Of a stretch of 64,000 nt of DNA, positions 55,936-64,000 are shown piece by piece. This DNA is from Rhodocyclaceae bacterium. Lineage in GTDB: Bacteria; Pseudomonadota; Gammaproteobacteria; Burkholderiales; Rhodocyclaceae. The notes under the pieces were generated by a model, which was given only the letters and a program-made list of their open reading frames with translations, did no database searches and was not told the origin of the DNA. The stretch spans positions 103,862 through 167,861 of the forward strand of contig JAKLLG010000007.1 of NCBI GenBank assembly GCA_023150275.1. The letters run 5' to 3'. Each line of letters starts with the position of its first letter. Position 1 is the first letter of the stretch. Made by a program: the position numbers and the translations under genes.

Positions 55936-56604
55936 ATGAACATGAATTTTGAACTGGCACGCTTCAACATGATCGAGCAGCAGATCCGCCCATGGGATGT
56001 GCTGGATCCGGTCGTGCTCGCCCTGCTGTCCGAAGTGAAGCGCGAGGAATTCGTTCCGGCCGAGCAGAAGCTGCTTGCCTTCGCCGACGTCTGCCTGCCG
56101 CTCGCCAAGGATGTTCCGGGCGCCGTGATGCTGGAACCGAAGATCGAGGCACGCCTCCTGCAGGAACTCGGGTTGAAGAACAAGGACCGCGTGCTTGAGA
56201 TCGGCACCGGCAGCGGCTACATGGCGGCATTGCTCGCCGCCCGTGCCGAGTTCGTAACCAGCATCGAGATCGAACCATCGCTGGCCAAGCTGGCGCGCGA
56301 GAATCTGCAGCGCGCGGGGATTGCCAACGTCGCCGTCGAACAGGCCGACGGCCTCAAAGGCTGGGCGGCAAAGGCGCCGTACGATGCGATCGTGATTTCG
56401 GGCGCGGTGCCGGCAATTCCGGATGTCCTGCTGCAACAGCTCAAGGTCGGCGGCCGCCTGGTCGGCATCGTCGGCACTGATCCGGTGATGTCGGCGCAGC
56501 TCGTGACGCGCACCGGCGAGATGAGCTTCAACACCAACAATCTTTTCGAAACGCTGGTGCCGACGCTGCGCAACGCGGCGACGGGCCAGACATTCTCGTT
56601 CTAG
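55936..56604 (+). CDS. Protein-L-isoaspartate O-methyltransferase-like protein
   Basis: This 222-residue PCMT-family SAM methyltransferase repairs isoaspartyl residues if active. It shows FNMIEQQIRPWDVLDPVVLA, EEFVPAEQKLLAFADVCLPL, LEPKIEARLLQEL, motif I DRVLEIGTGSGYMAALLA, YDAIVISGAVPAIPDVLLQQ and VGGRLVGIVG. The Pcm signature residues around the isoaspartate pocket differ from the classical enzyme, as in other members found immediately upstream of tolC in betaproteobacteria, so the true substrate is uncertain. The tolC ATG is six bases after its stop. Confidence 0.87.
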   Translation: MNMNFELARFNMIEQQIRPWDVLDPVVLALLSEVKREEFVPAEQKLLAFADVCLPLAKDVPGAVMLEPKIEARLLQELGLKNKDRVLEIGTGSGYMAALLAARAEFVTSIEIEPSLAKLARENLQRAGIANVAVEQADGLKGWAAKAPYDAIVISGAVPAIPDVLLQQLKVGGRLVGIVGTDPVMSAQLVTRTGEMSFNTNNLFETLVPTLRNAATGQTFSF

Positions 56605-56610
56605 GACCCA

Positions 56611-57945
56611 ATGAAGAAACTGAGCCTTCTCGTAGCTGCCGCCTGCCTCTCCGGCGTTGCTGGTGCCGCTGATCTGCTGCAGGTTTACCGTCTCGCGCTG
56701 GATAACGATCCGCAGTTTCTTGCGGCACGCCATCAGCTCGACGCCGGGCGCGAGAAGGAGTCGCAGGGTCTGGCGGGATTGCTGCCGACGCTGGGCGTGA
56801 GTGCCAATACGCAGTGGAACGACATTGACCGAGACCTGCGTGGCAGCAGCGTCTCCGCGAAGGCCAAGTACAACAGCAACGGCTACACCGCCACCCTGAC
56901 GCAGCCGCTGTTCCGCTGGCAGAACATCGTCAGCTACCAGCAGGGCAAGATGCAGGCCGCCCAAGCCGAGGCGCAGTTTTCCCAGGCCCGCCAGGACATG
57001 ATCCTGCGCGTGGCGACGGCCTACTTCGACGTTCTGCTCGCCGAGGTCAATTTCGCCTCCATCCAGGCGCAGAAGAAGGCGATCTCACAGCAACTCGAAC
57101 AGGCGAAGAAGAATTTCGAGGTGGGCACTGCGACCATCGTCGATACGCATGAAGCGCAGTCGCGCTTCGATCTGGCGACCGCGCAGGAAATCGCCGCCGA
57201 AAGCGAGCTGGAGATCAAGCGCCGGGCGCTGGAAGTGATCATCGGTCGCGACCCGGGGGGGCTGGCGATGGTGCGTGAAAAGGTGGCGCTCGATGCGCCG
57301 CAGCCGCCGGCGATGAAGCCCTGGGTCGAGGCCGCGGAGCGCGATGCGATCGGCGTCCAGTTGCAGCAGCTGGCCCTGGAGATCGCCGACAAGGAGGTTT
57401 CCCGCAACCGCGCTGGGCACTACCCGACGCTCGATGCCGTGGTGGCGCACGGCAACGCCTCACAGACGGCTGCATTGCCGACGACCATTGGTAGCGCTAC
57501 CCCCGGCTTCGACACCAAATCGACGACCGCCGCGCTGCAGCTCAATATCCCGCTCTTCCAGGGTGGCTATGTGAATTCGAAGACGCGCGAGGCGGCTGCC
57601 AACCGCGAGGCGGCGCTGCAGCAGCTGGAAGCCGCACGACGCAACGCCGCCCAGGCGGCGCGGCAGGCCTACCTCGGTGTGGCCAACGGTACCGCACAGG
57701 TTGCCGCGCTGCGTGCCGCGCTGGTGTCGAGCCAGAGCTCGCTGGAATCGAACAAGCTCGGCTACGAGGTGGGCGTGCGCATCAACATCGATGTGCTGAA
57801 CGCCGAACAGCAGCTCTACGTCACCCGTCGCGACCTTGCGCGTGCCTTCCACGATACCCTGCTCGCACAGCTCAAGCTGAAGGCGGCGGTCGGCACGCTG
57901 GAAGAAGCCGACATCGCCAAGATCAACGCGCTGCTGCAGCAGTAG
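56611..57945 (+). CDS. tolC: TolC-family outer-membrane channel
   Basis: The protein is 444 residues. A signal peptide (MKKLSLLVAAACLSGVAGA) precedes two OEP repeats: ADLLQVYRLALDNDPQFLAA, LTQPLFRWQNIVSYQQGKMQ, ATAYFDVLLAEVNFASIQAQ, LEQAKKNFEVGTATIVDTHE, then LNIPLFQGGYVNSKTREAAA and LESNKLGYEVGVRINIDVLN. It is the outer-membrane exit of the RND pump encoded just upstream and may also serve type I secretion. The last 23 bp overlap the convergent waaA gene. Confidence 0.94.
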   Translation: MKKLSLLVAAACLSGVAGAADLLQVYRLALDNDPQFLAARHQLDAGREKESQGLAGLLPTLGVSANTQWNDIDRDLRGSSVSAKAKYNSNGYTATLTQPLFRWQNIVSYQQGKMQAAQAEAQFSQARQDMILRVATAYFDVLLAEVNFASIQAQKKAISQQLEQAKKNFEVGTATIVDTHEAQSRFDLATAQEIAAESELEIKRRALEVIIGRDPGGLAMVREKVALDAPQPPAMKPWVEAAERDAIGVQLQQLALEIADKEVSRNRAGHYPTLDAVVAHGNASQTAALPTTIGSATPGFDTKSTTAALQLNIPLFQGGYVNSKTREAAANREAALQQLEAARRNAAQAARQAYLGVANGTAQVAALRAALVSSQSSLESNKLGYEVGVRINIDVLNAEQQLYVTRRDLARAFHDTLLAQLKLKAAVGTLEEADIAKINALLQQ

Positions 57946-59218
57946 CAGCCGTCGGCGCCAGCAGCCGTTCCAGCGCCGCCATCGTCCTTGCCGTTGCCCC
58001 CTGGTGGCCGCGGCTGAAGGCGAGGGCTTGTTCCTTCATTTCGATCCGCGTTTCCGGTGTATTCAGAAGTTCGCCGACGGCTGCTGCCAACCCGGCTGCA
58101 TCGGCGATGCGTCGTGCCGCGCCGCAACTGACCGCATCGGCCGCCGCCTGGTCGAAGTTGAAGGTGTGCGGCCCGACCAGTACCGGGCAGCCGCAGGCTG
58201 CCGCTTCGATCAGGTTCTGCCCGCCGAAGGGCAGCAGCGAGCCGCCGATCAGCGCGACATCGCTTGCCGCGTAGTAACTCGCCATCTCGCCCATGCTGTC
58301 GCCGAGCCAGACCTCGGTGTTGGCGCTCGGAAACTCTTCCAGGCTTCGCCGTTTCATCTTGAAGCCACGCGCCTTCACCAGCGCGGCGACTTCGTCGAAA
58401 CGCTGCGGATGGCGTGGCACCAGCACGAGCAGTTTGCCCTCTGCCTCGACGCGCTCGAAGGCGTCGAGCACGAGCGCCTCTTCCCCCTCGCGCGTGCTGG
58501 CCGCAAGCCACACCGGTCGACCACCGATTTCGGCGCGCCAGTTGGCCCCGTGCGCCAGACGCGCCGGGTCGGGTGTCACGTCGAACTTGAGGTTGCCGGT
58601 GACTTGCGGCGCCCGAGCACCGACGCTTGCCAGCCGCGTGGCATCGTCCGGCGTTTGCGCGAGCACCTGATCGAGCGCGGCGAGTGCGGGGCGGGTGATC
58701 GCCGAAAAGCGCCGGTATCCCCGCTGCGACTTTGCTGACAGCCGCGCATTGACGAGCGCCAGCGGAATGCCGCGCGCGTGCGCGGCGGCGATCAGGTTCG
58801 GCCAGATTTCGGTTTCCATGAAGAGCCCGAGTGCCGGCCGGAAATGCGCCAGGAAGCGTGCCGCCGCGTCGGGCAGATCGTAGGGCAGGTAAGCCTGTAG
58901 CACCCGGCCGGGGTAACGTTCTGGATAGATGCGGCCGGCATCTCGCCCGGTCGGCGTCATGTGCGTGAGCAGCAGGTGATGCTCGGGGTGGGCCGCCAGC
59001 AGCGCCGCGATCAGCGGCTCGGCGGCGCGCGTTTCGCCGACCGAGACAGCATGCAACCAGATCAGCGGCTCGGCGGCGCGCTGCGGATAGAAGCCATAGC
59101 GTTCGCCGATGTGCTGCCGGTATTCCGGCTGCCGACGCGCCCGCCACAACAGGCGCGCCCAGACCAGCGGCTGCGCGGCGTAAAAAATGGTGCTGTAGAG
59201 CAAAGCGGCGTGTCTCAT
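57923..59218 (-). CDS. waaA: 3-deoxy-D-manno-octulosonic acid (Kdo) transferase
   Basis: WaaA adds Kdo to lipid IV(A) at the inner membrane. The protein has 431 residues. An N-terminal membrane-associated helix (LLYSTIFYAAQPLVWARLLW) precedes two Rossmann lobes with LIWLHAVSVGETRAAEPLIA, HMTPTGRDAGRIYP, GLFMETEIWPNLIAAA, VTGNLKFDVTPDP, VWLAASTREGEEALVLDAF, LVLVPRHPQRFDEV, EVWLGDSMGEMASYYAASDV and GGSLLPFGGQNLIEAAACG. The start is ATG at 59218, whose ATGA overlaps the waaC stop. It follows waaC and is convergent with tolC. Confidence 0.95.
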   Translation of the reverse strand: MRHAALLYSTIFYAAQPLVWARLLWRARRQPEYRQHIGERYGFYPQRAAEPLIWLHAVSVGETRAAEPLIAALLAAHPEHHLLLTHMTPTGRDAGRIYPERYPGRVLQAYLPYDLPDAAARFLAHFRPALGLFMETEIWPNLIAAAHARGIPLALVNARLSAKSQRGYRRFSAITRPALAALDQVLAQTPDDATRLASVGARAPQVTGNLKFDVTPDPARLAHGANWRAEIGGRPVWLAASTREGEEALVLDAFERVEAEGKLLVLVPRHPQRFDEVAALVKARGFKMKRRSLEEFPSANTEVWLGDSMGEMASYYAASDVALIGGSLLPFGGQNLIEAAACGCPVLVGPHTFNFDQAAADAVSCGAARRIADAAGLAAAVGELLNTPETRIEMKEQALAFSRGHQGATARTMAALERLLAPTAATAAAAR

Positions 59219-60171
59219 GCGGCGAGCGCTTCGTCGGCGGTGGCGAGTACGGCCGCGACCGCGGGTGATTGCCCTTTGCCGCCGAGATTGCGGAAGAAGC
59301 CGGGGCCGAGCAGCCCGGTGAGCGCCGGATCGGTCGCGGTATACAGCGCGACGGTTGGCACCCGGAGCGCCGTGGCGAGGTGAGCAAGGCCGGTATCGAC
59401 ACCGATGGCCAGCCGCGCGCGCCCGATGACGCCGGCCAGTTCGCGGATCGAGAGCGGTGGCACGGCGACCGCGCCGGGAATCGCCGCCGCGATGCGTGCC
59501 GCCCGTGCCCGTTCGCCGGCATTGCCGGCCGGAAAAATTGGGGTCAGACCCCGATTGATGAGTTCGCGTCCGAGCGCGATCCAGTCGTTTTCCGGCCACA
59601 GTTTGTCGTCGCGGCTGGTGGCGGTGAGCAGGACGGCGAATGGGCCAGCCGGCAGCCAGTCGGCGGCGATCGCCGGGGCGGCGATGCCGTAGTCGAGCGT
59701 CTCCGGTGCGCCATAGCCGAGCGCGGCGGCGGCGAGCTGGCGGTTGCGGACGACGGCGTGCAGTTCGCGGGCAACGTTGAATTGACTATCGTAGAAATGG
59801 GCGGCGATCGGCTCGCGGGCGGAATCGGCGGCGTAGCCGAGTCTGCGGCCGTTTGCCTGACGGGCGATCAGCGCGCTCTTGAGCAGGCCCTGCGTGTCGA
59901 GGATGGCGTCGTAGCGCTCGTCCGCCAGTGTTTGCCGCAGAGCGGCGATCTCTGCCCAGGTGCTGCGCGCGAACAGTGCCTTGCGCCAGCGGCGAACGGC
60001 CACCGGAATCACGCGCCGGATGGCGGGCGACAGGCGCGGAACGTCGGCGAAGCTCTCTTCCACGCACCAGTCGATCTCGGCGCCGGGCAAGCGCTCGGCA
60101 ATGTCGGCGGCGACCGGCAGGTTGTGGATGACGTCCCCGAGCGACGAGGTTTTGACCAGCAGGATGCGCAT
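59215..60171 (-). CDS. waaC: LPS heptosyltransferase I
   Basis: This GT9 glycosyltransferase adds the first heptose to Kdo. The protein has 318 residues: MRILLVKTSSLGDVIHNLPV at the start, IDWCVEESFADVPRLSPAIR, YDAILDTQGLLKSALIARQA, LLTATSRDDKLWPENDWIAL and VIGRARLAIGVDTGLAHLATALR near the end. It is divergent from rfbB over 99 bp. In its coding sequence lies a GGGGTCAGACCCC dyad (59540-59552), read as the RGLTP part of the protein, where homologues also have RGL, so it does not break the gene. Confidence 0.95.
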   Translation of the reverse strand: MRILLVKTSSLGDVIHNLPVAADIAERLPGAEIDWCVEESFADVPRLSPAIRRVIPVAVRRWRKALFARSTWAEIAALRQTLADERYDAILDTQGLLKSALIARQANGRRLGYAADSAREPIAAHFYDSQFNVARELHAVVRNRQLAAAALGYGAPETLDYGIAAPAIAADWLPAGPFAVLLTATSRDDKLWPENDWIALGRELINRGLTPIFPAGNAGERARAARIAAAIPGAVAVPPLSIRELAGVIGRARLAIGVDTGLAHLATALRVPTVALYTATDPALTGLLGPGFFRNLGGKGQSPAVAAVLATADEALAA

Positions 60172-60270
60172 CTCGGGGGTAAAATGCCTGTTTTTGTGTG
60201 GCGAAGCCGCCCATTATAAGAGATTGCCCCGGCCGAAATCCGAGCTTGGGCCGTCGAAGAGATTTGTCCT

Positions 60271-61338
60271 ATGACCCTCCTCGTCACCGGCGGTGCCGGT
60301 TTCATCGGTGCCAACTTCGTCCTCGACTGGCGGGCGACCTCGGATGAGACCGTCGTCAATCTCGACAAACTCACCTACGCCGGCAACCTCGAAAACCTCG
60401 CCACGCTCAAGGGCGACAACCGCCACGTCTTCATCCAGGGGGACATCGGCGACGGCGCCCTCATCGACCGCCTGCTCGCCGAGCACCGCCCGCGCGCCAT
60501 CATCAACTTCGCCGCCGAAAGCCACGTCGACCGCTCCATCCACGGCCCCGAAGACTTCATCCAGACCAATATCGTCGGCACCTTCCGCCTGCTCGAATCC
60601 GTGCGCGCGTACTGGAATGCACAGGGCGAGGCCGACAGGGCCGCCTTCCGCTTCCTGCACGTCTCCACCGATGAAGTCTACGGCTCCCTCTCGCCGACCG
60701 ACCCGGCCTTCAGCGAAACCAATCGTTACGAACCGAACAGCCCGTACTCGGCGAGCAAGGCCGCCTCCGACCACCTCGTGCGCGCCTATCACCACACCTA
60801 TGGCCTGCCGGTGCTCACCACCAACTGCTCCAACAACTACGGCCCCTACCAGTTCCCGGAAAAGCTGATCCCGCTGGTGCTGCACAACGCCTTGAAGGGC
60901 AAGCCCCTGCCCATCTACGGCGATGGCCAGCAGGTGCGTGACTGGCTGTATGTGGGCGACCACTGCGCCGCCATCCGCCGCGTTCTCGAAGCCGGCCAAC
61001 TGGGCGAGACCTACAACGTTGGCGGCTGGAACGAAAAACCCAATCTCGACGTTGTGCACACCCTCTGCGCCATCCTCGATGAACTCAGCCCGCGTGCCGA
61101 CGGTGAGCCCTACAAATCGCAGATCACCTACGTCAAGGACCGCCCCGGTCACGACCGCCGCTATGCCATCGACGCCGGCAAGATCGAACGCGAACTCGGC
61201 TGGAAGCCGGCCGAGACCTTCGATACCGGCATCCGCAAGACGGTCGAGTGGTATCTCGCCAACGCCGAGTGGGTCGAGCATGTAACCTCCGGCACCTACC
61301 GGCAGTGGACCGACAAGAACTACGGGGCGCGGGCATGA
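60271..61338 (+). CDS. rfbB: dTDP-D-glucose 4,6-dehydratase
   Basis: RfbB is the second step of dTDP-L-rhamnose synthesis. The protein has 355 residues and an extended SDR fold: the NAD loop [17 protein letters not shown] at the start, [20 protein letters not shown], the catalytic [13 protein letters not shown] (Thr-Asp-Glu triad) and [20 protein letters not shown] (Tyr-x3-Lys). Later come [20 protein letters not shown] and [20 protein letters not shown]. It heads the rfbBDAC operon. The four genes overlap or abut and supply rhamnose for O-antigen or another exopolysaccharide. Confidence 0.96.
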   Translation: MTLLVTGGAGFIGANFVLDWRATSDETVVNLDKLTYAGNLENLATLKGDNRHVFIQGDIGDGALIDRLLAEHRPRAIINFAAESHVDRSIHGPEDFIQTNIVGTFRLLESVRAYWNAQGEADRAAFRFLHVSTDEVYGSLSPTDPAFSETNRYEPNSPYSASKAASDHLVRAYHHTYGLPVLTTNCSNNYGPYQFPEKLIPLVLHNALKGKPLPIYGDGQQVRDWLYVGDHCAAIRRVLEAGQLGETYNVGGWNEKPNLDVVHTLCAILDELSPRADGEPYKSQITYVKDRPGHDRRYAIDAGKIERELGWKPAETFDTGIRKTVEWYLANAEWVEHVTSGTYRQWTDKNYGARA

Positions 61339-62246
61339 CCCCCATCCTCCTCTTCGGTGCCGATGGCCAGGTCGGCTGGCAGTTGCAGCGTACGCTGGCT
61401 CCGCTGGGCCGCATCACCGCCGTCGATCGCGCCGAGTGCGACCTCGCCAACCCGGATGCCATCCGCAGCCTGATCGGCGCGGTCGCCCCGAAGATCATCG
61501 TCAACGCCGCCGCCTACACCGCGGTCGACAAGGCGGAGAGCGAACCAGCACTGGCGCAGGCGATCAATGCCACCGCCCCCGCGGTGATGGCCGATGAGGC
61601 GAAGAAGCGTGGGACACTGCTCGTGCACTACTCCACCGACTACGTGTTCGACGGCTCGAAGGCCGTGCCCTATGTCGAATCCGACCCCACCAATCCGCAG
61701 TCCGTCTATGGCCGCAGCAAGCGCGACGGCGAGGATGCCGTGCGGGCTGCCGCTGGCCGCGCGCTGATCTTCCGCACCAGCTGGGTATTCGCCGCCCGTG
61801 GCCACAATTTCGTGAAGACCATCCTGCGGCTGGCGGGCGAAGGCAAGGCGCTGCGCATCGTCGATGACCAGATTGGCGCGCCGACACCCGCGGCGCTGAT
61901 CGCCGACGTCACTGCCCAGATTCTCTCTGCCACGCAGCGCGGCACCCGGATTGAGGATGCCCGCCTCTACCACCTCACCGCTGCCGATCCGGTCAGCTGG
62001 TGCGGCTTCGCCCGCGAAATCCTGCGCCTGGCAGCGGCGACCCCCGGCCTTGCGAACCTCCCCGCGCCCGAATCGGTGACCGGCATCGCCACCGCGGATT
62101 ACCCGCTGCCAGCCAGACGTCCCGCCAATTCCCGGCTCGACTGCAGCCGACTGGAAGGCGACTTCGACCTCGAACTGCCCGACTGGCGGCCCTACCTTGG
62201 CCGCATGCTGCAACTCCTTTCATTGAAGAACGCAAATGGCTACTAA
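61335..62246 (+). CDS. rfbD: dTDP-4-dehydrorhamnose reductase
   Basis: RfbD is the last step to dTDP-L-rhamnose. The protein has 303 residues from the ATG at 61335, which overlaps the rfbB stop (ATGA). The SDR motif is [75 protein letters not shown] and [20 protein letters not shown] follow. Its end overlaps rfbA by 11 bp. Confidence 0.95.
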   Translation: MTPILLFGADGQVGWQLQRTLAPLGRITAVDRAECDLANPDAIRSLIGAVAPKIIVNAAAYTAVDKAESEPALAQAINATAPAVMADEAKKRGTLLVHYSTDYVFDGSKAVPYVESDPTNPQSVYGRSKRDGEDAVRAAAGRALIFRTSWVFAARGHNFVKTILRLAGEGKALRIVDDQIGAPTPAALIADVTAQILSATQRGTRIEDARLYHLTAADPVSWCGFAREILRLAAATPGLANLPAPESVTGIATADYPLPARRPANSRLDCSRLEGDFDLELPDWRPYLGRMLQLLSLKNANGY

Positions 62247-63123
62247 ACGCAAAGGCATCATCCTCGCCGGCGGCGCCGGCACCCGCCTGCACCCGGCGAC
62301 GCTGGCCGTCTCCAAGCAACTGCTGCCGATCTTCGACAAGCCGATGATCTACTACCCGCTGACGACGCTGATGCTCGCCGGCATCCGCGAAATCCTCATC
62401 ATCTCGACGCCGCAGGACACCCCGCGCTTCGAGCAACTGCTCGGCGACGGCAGCCAGTGGGGAATAAGCCTTTCCTACGCCATCCAGCCCAGTCCGGATG
62501 GCCTGGCCCAAGCCTTCATCATCGGCGAATCCTTCATCGGTGACGATCTCTCGGCGCTGGTGCTCGGCGACAACATTTTCTACGGCCACGACTTCCACAA
62601 ACTGCTTGAGAGTGCAGACGCCCGCGATGCCGGCGCCTCGGTCTTCGCCTATCACGTGCATGATCCCGAGCGTTACGGCGTCGCCGAGTTCGACGCTGCC
62701 GGCAAGGTCATCAGTCTGGAAGAAAAGCCGAAGCAGCCGAAATCCAACTACGCCGTGACCGGCCTCTACTTCTACGACCGGCAGGTGGTCGAACTCGCCA
62801 AGGCACTGAAGCCCTCGCCGCGCGGCGAACTGGAAATCACCGATCTGAACCGCTGTTATCTGGAGCAGGGCAATCTTTCGGTCGAGATCATGGGGCGTGG
62901 CTATGCCTGGCTCGATACCGGCACGCACGAGTCGATGCTTGAGGCCAGCCAGTTCATCGCCACGCTGGAGAAGCGCCAGGGTCTGAAAGTGGCTTGCCCC
63001 GAGGAAATCGCCTTCCGCCGGAAGTGGATCGATGCCGGCCAGTTGGAGAGGCTGGCGGCGCCGCTCTCCAAGAACGGCTATGGGCAGTATCTGCAGCGGC
63101 TGCTGAAGGAACAGGCCTTCTGA
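62236..63123 (+). CDS. rfbA: Glucose-1-phosphate thymidylyltransferase
   Basis: RfbA makes dTDP-glucose, the first step. The protein has 295 residues: nucleotide-binding start [20 protein letters not shown], then [77 protein letters not shown] and [18 protein letters not shown]. The family is feedback-inhibited by dTDP-L-rhamnose. The stop shares a base with the rfbC start. Confidence 0.96.
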   Translation: MATKRKGIILAGGAGTRLHPATLAVSKQLLPIFDKPMIYYPLTTLMLAGIREILIISTPQDTPRFEQLLGDGSQWGISLSYAIQPSPDGLAQAFIIGESFIGDDLSALVLGDNIFYGHDFHKLLESADARDAGASVFAYHVHDPERYGVAEFDAAGKVISLEEKPKQPKSNYAVTGLYFYDRQVVELAKALKPSPRGELEITDLNRCYLEQGNLSVEIMGRGYAWLDTGTHESMLEASQFIATLEKRQGLKVACPEEIAFRRKWIDAGQLERLAAPLSKNGYGQYLQRLLKEQAF

Positions 63124-63677
63124 TGAAAGCAACTCGCCTCGCTATTTCCGACGTGATCCTGCTCGAACCGAAGGTGTTCGGCGACGATCGCGGCTTTTTC
63201 TTCGAGAGCTACAACCGCGAAGCCTTTAGGCAGGCCACCGGCCTCGATCCCGATTTCGTGCAGGACAACCATTCGCGCTCGGTGAAGGGTGTGCTGCGTG
63301 GCCTGCACTATCAGTTGCCGCCAAAGGCGCAGGGCAAGCTGGTGCGGGTGGTGGCGGGGGAGGTTTTCGACGTTGCTGTGGATATCCGCAAAGGCTCGCC
63401 TACCTTTGGTAAATGGGTCGGTGAGGTGCTGTCGGCGGAGAACAAGCGACAGATGTGGATACCTCCGGGGTTTGCGCATGGCTTCCTTACGATGTCGGAT
63501 GCGGCGGAGTTTCTCTATAAAACGACGGACTATTATTCGCCTGAGCATGAGATGTGTGTTCGCTGGGATGATGCAGTTCTGGCTATTGAATGGCCACAAG
63601 GCGTCAAACCGTTATTGTCGGCCAAGGATGAAAACGGCGCCCGTTTTGAACTGGACGGGCACGGAGACACACGCTAA
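63123..63677 (+). CDS. rfbC: dTDP-4-dehydrorhamnose 3,5-epimerase
   Basis: RfbC is the third step of the rhamnose pathway. The protein has 184 residues in a cupin fold: VILLEPKVFGDDRGFFFESY, DNHSRSVKGVLRGLHYQLPP (catalytic His in GLHYQ), GKLVRVVAGEVFDVAVDIRK, MWIPPGFAHGFLTMSDAAEF and TTDYYSPEHEMCVRWDDAVL. It is the last gene of rfbBDAC. Codon use in its 3' third becomes less GC-rich towards the insertion-sequence remnant. Confidence 0.95.
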   Translation: MKATRLAISDVILLEPKVFGDDRGFFFESYNREAFRQATGLDPDFVQDNHSRSVKGVLRGLHYQLPPKAQGKLVRVVAGEVFDVAVDIRKGSPTFGKWVGEVLSAENKRQMWIPPGFAHGFLTMSDAAEFLYKTTDYYSPEHEMCVRWDDAVLAIEWPQGVKPLLSAKDENGARFELDGHGDTR

Positions 63678-63692
63678 GGATTCTCTGAGAAA

Positions 63693-63745
63693 CCTGTCCG
63701 ACGTAACGCGGCACTGATGCGTTATACGTAGAACGCCGCGACAGG
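63693..63745. repeat. Interrupted inverted repeat downstream of rfbC
   Basis: Two nested arm pairs occur: CCTGTC (63693-63698) with GACAGG (63740-63745), and CGCGGC (63707-63712) with GCCGCG (63735-63740). There is no U-run, so this is not a clear terminator. It lies between rfbC and the IS remnant and may be the edge of a mobile insert. Confidence 0.35.
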
Positions 63746-63782
63746 AATGAACGATGAAACAGCGTTTTCGACCTTCGCTGAT

Positions 63783-64000
63783 CGTTGGCGCGAACCACAA
63801 CTCCTTCAGTGCCGTCTTGAGCAGATAGACCTTCGCCAGCGGCGCGTTGGCGGAAAGCAGCTCATCGAGCCGGACAGCCTGCCCCGCATCGAGATTGTCC
63901 TGATTGCGCAGTAGCAGCCAGCGACTGCGCTTGATGATCTGCCGGGCCTTGGGTTCCTTGCGCAGTTCGTTGGCCTGATCGACCCGGACACGATCAACAA
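63783..64000 (-). pseudogene. ISL3-family transposase, 3'-truncated and running off the window edge
   Basis: In the minus frame starting at 63998 an uninterrupted stretch reads DRVRVDQANELRKEPKARQI, then IKRSRWLLLRNQDNLDAGQA, VRLDELLSANAPLAKVYLLK, TALKELWFAPT. This is the characteristic middle-to-late part of ISL3 (DDE_Tnp_ISL3) transposases. After WFAPT (about 63783) the frame continues into unrelated residues to a stop near 63612, so the C-terminus is missing. The 5' part lies beyond base 64000. The copy is probably inactive. Confidence 0.75.

Overview
The window looks like a chromosomal piece of a high-GC betaproteobacterium, most probably from the Rhodocyclales (inference). Support comes from the whole type IV pilus chemosensory cluster pilG-pilH-pilI-pilJ-chpA, the yqgE-ruvX-pyrR-pyrB order, LPS genes waaC/waaA beside a dTDP-rhamnose operon, and the high-GC codon use. 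Most of the window is ordinary, tightly packed core genome with overlapping stop/start codons.

Layout. 1-2002 (minus): yqgE-ruvX-pyrR-pyrB, pyrB cut by the window edge. 2049-3479 (plus): photolyase, sharing a two-way terminator with chpA. 3510-12983 (minus): the Pil-Chp signalling operon. 13229-16003 (plus): thiD-thiE-hemL. 16004-17446 (minus): mgtE behind a structured leader with a small ORF. 17731-23343 (minus): a run of regulator, YqiA-like esterase, RNB nuclease, tonB, aroE and mtgA. 23742-25754 (minus): a Cys-rich unknown, a methyltransferase and a periplasmic rhodanese. 25832-28822: a membrane-anchored trypsin-like protease fused to a degenerate J-domain, a leaderless cobalamin-binding-type protein and a TauE/SafE permease, followed by a divergent LysR gene.

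30072-32002 is the accessory hot spot: two lower-GC gene cassettes in tandem, each followed by an integron attC site. The first base pairs of each cassette are perfectly complementary to its own attC R'' box, over 10 and 11 nt, and the two attC sites share the same central stem. No integrase is present, so this is an integron-less cassette cluster (CALIN). One cassette codes for an exported orphan protein, the other for an AAA/STAND-like ATPase with a C-terminal helical domain that may be a defence gene. Immediately beyond lies a Phd/ParE toxin-antitoxin module with a palindromic operator, flanked by a 44-bp direct repeat of the 3' end of the neighbouring btuF gene. This is a second insertion event at the same place.

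Downstream: btuF-cobC-cbiB for cobalamin uptake and assembly (32811-35779); a cysteine hydrolase with a divergent GlxA/FtrA-type AraC regulator; a leucine-type periplasmic binding protein; a CNNM/CorC membrane protein; plsB, an esterase, uppP, a YkgJ-type protein and thiC under a TPP riboswitch (40586-47220); a carbonic anhydrase fusion; a MocR regulator with its operator; a lipoprotein; a TetR-controlled RND efflux operon followed by pcm-like and tolC genes (51043-57945), together a complete tripartite pump; waaC-waaA (minus); and rfbBDAC for dTDP-L-rhamnose (60271-63677). The right edge holds a truncated ISL3-family transposase.
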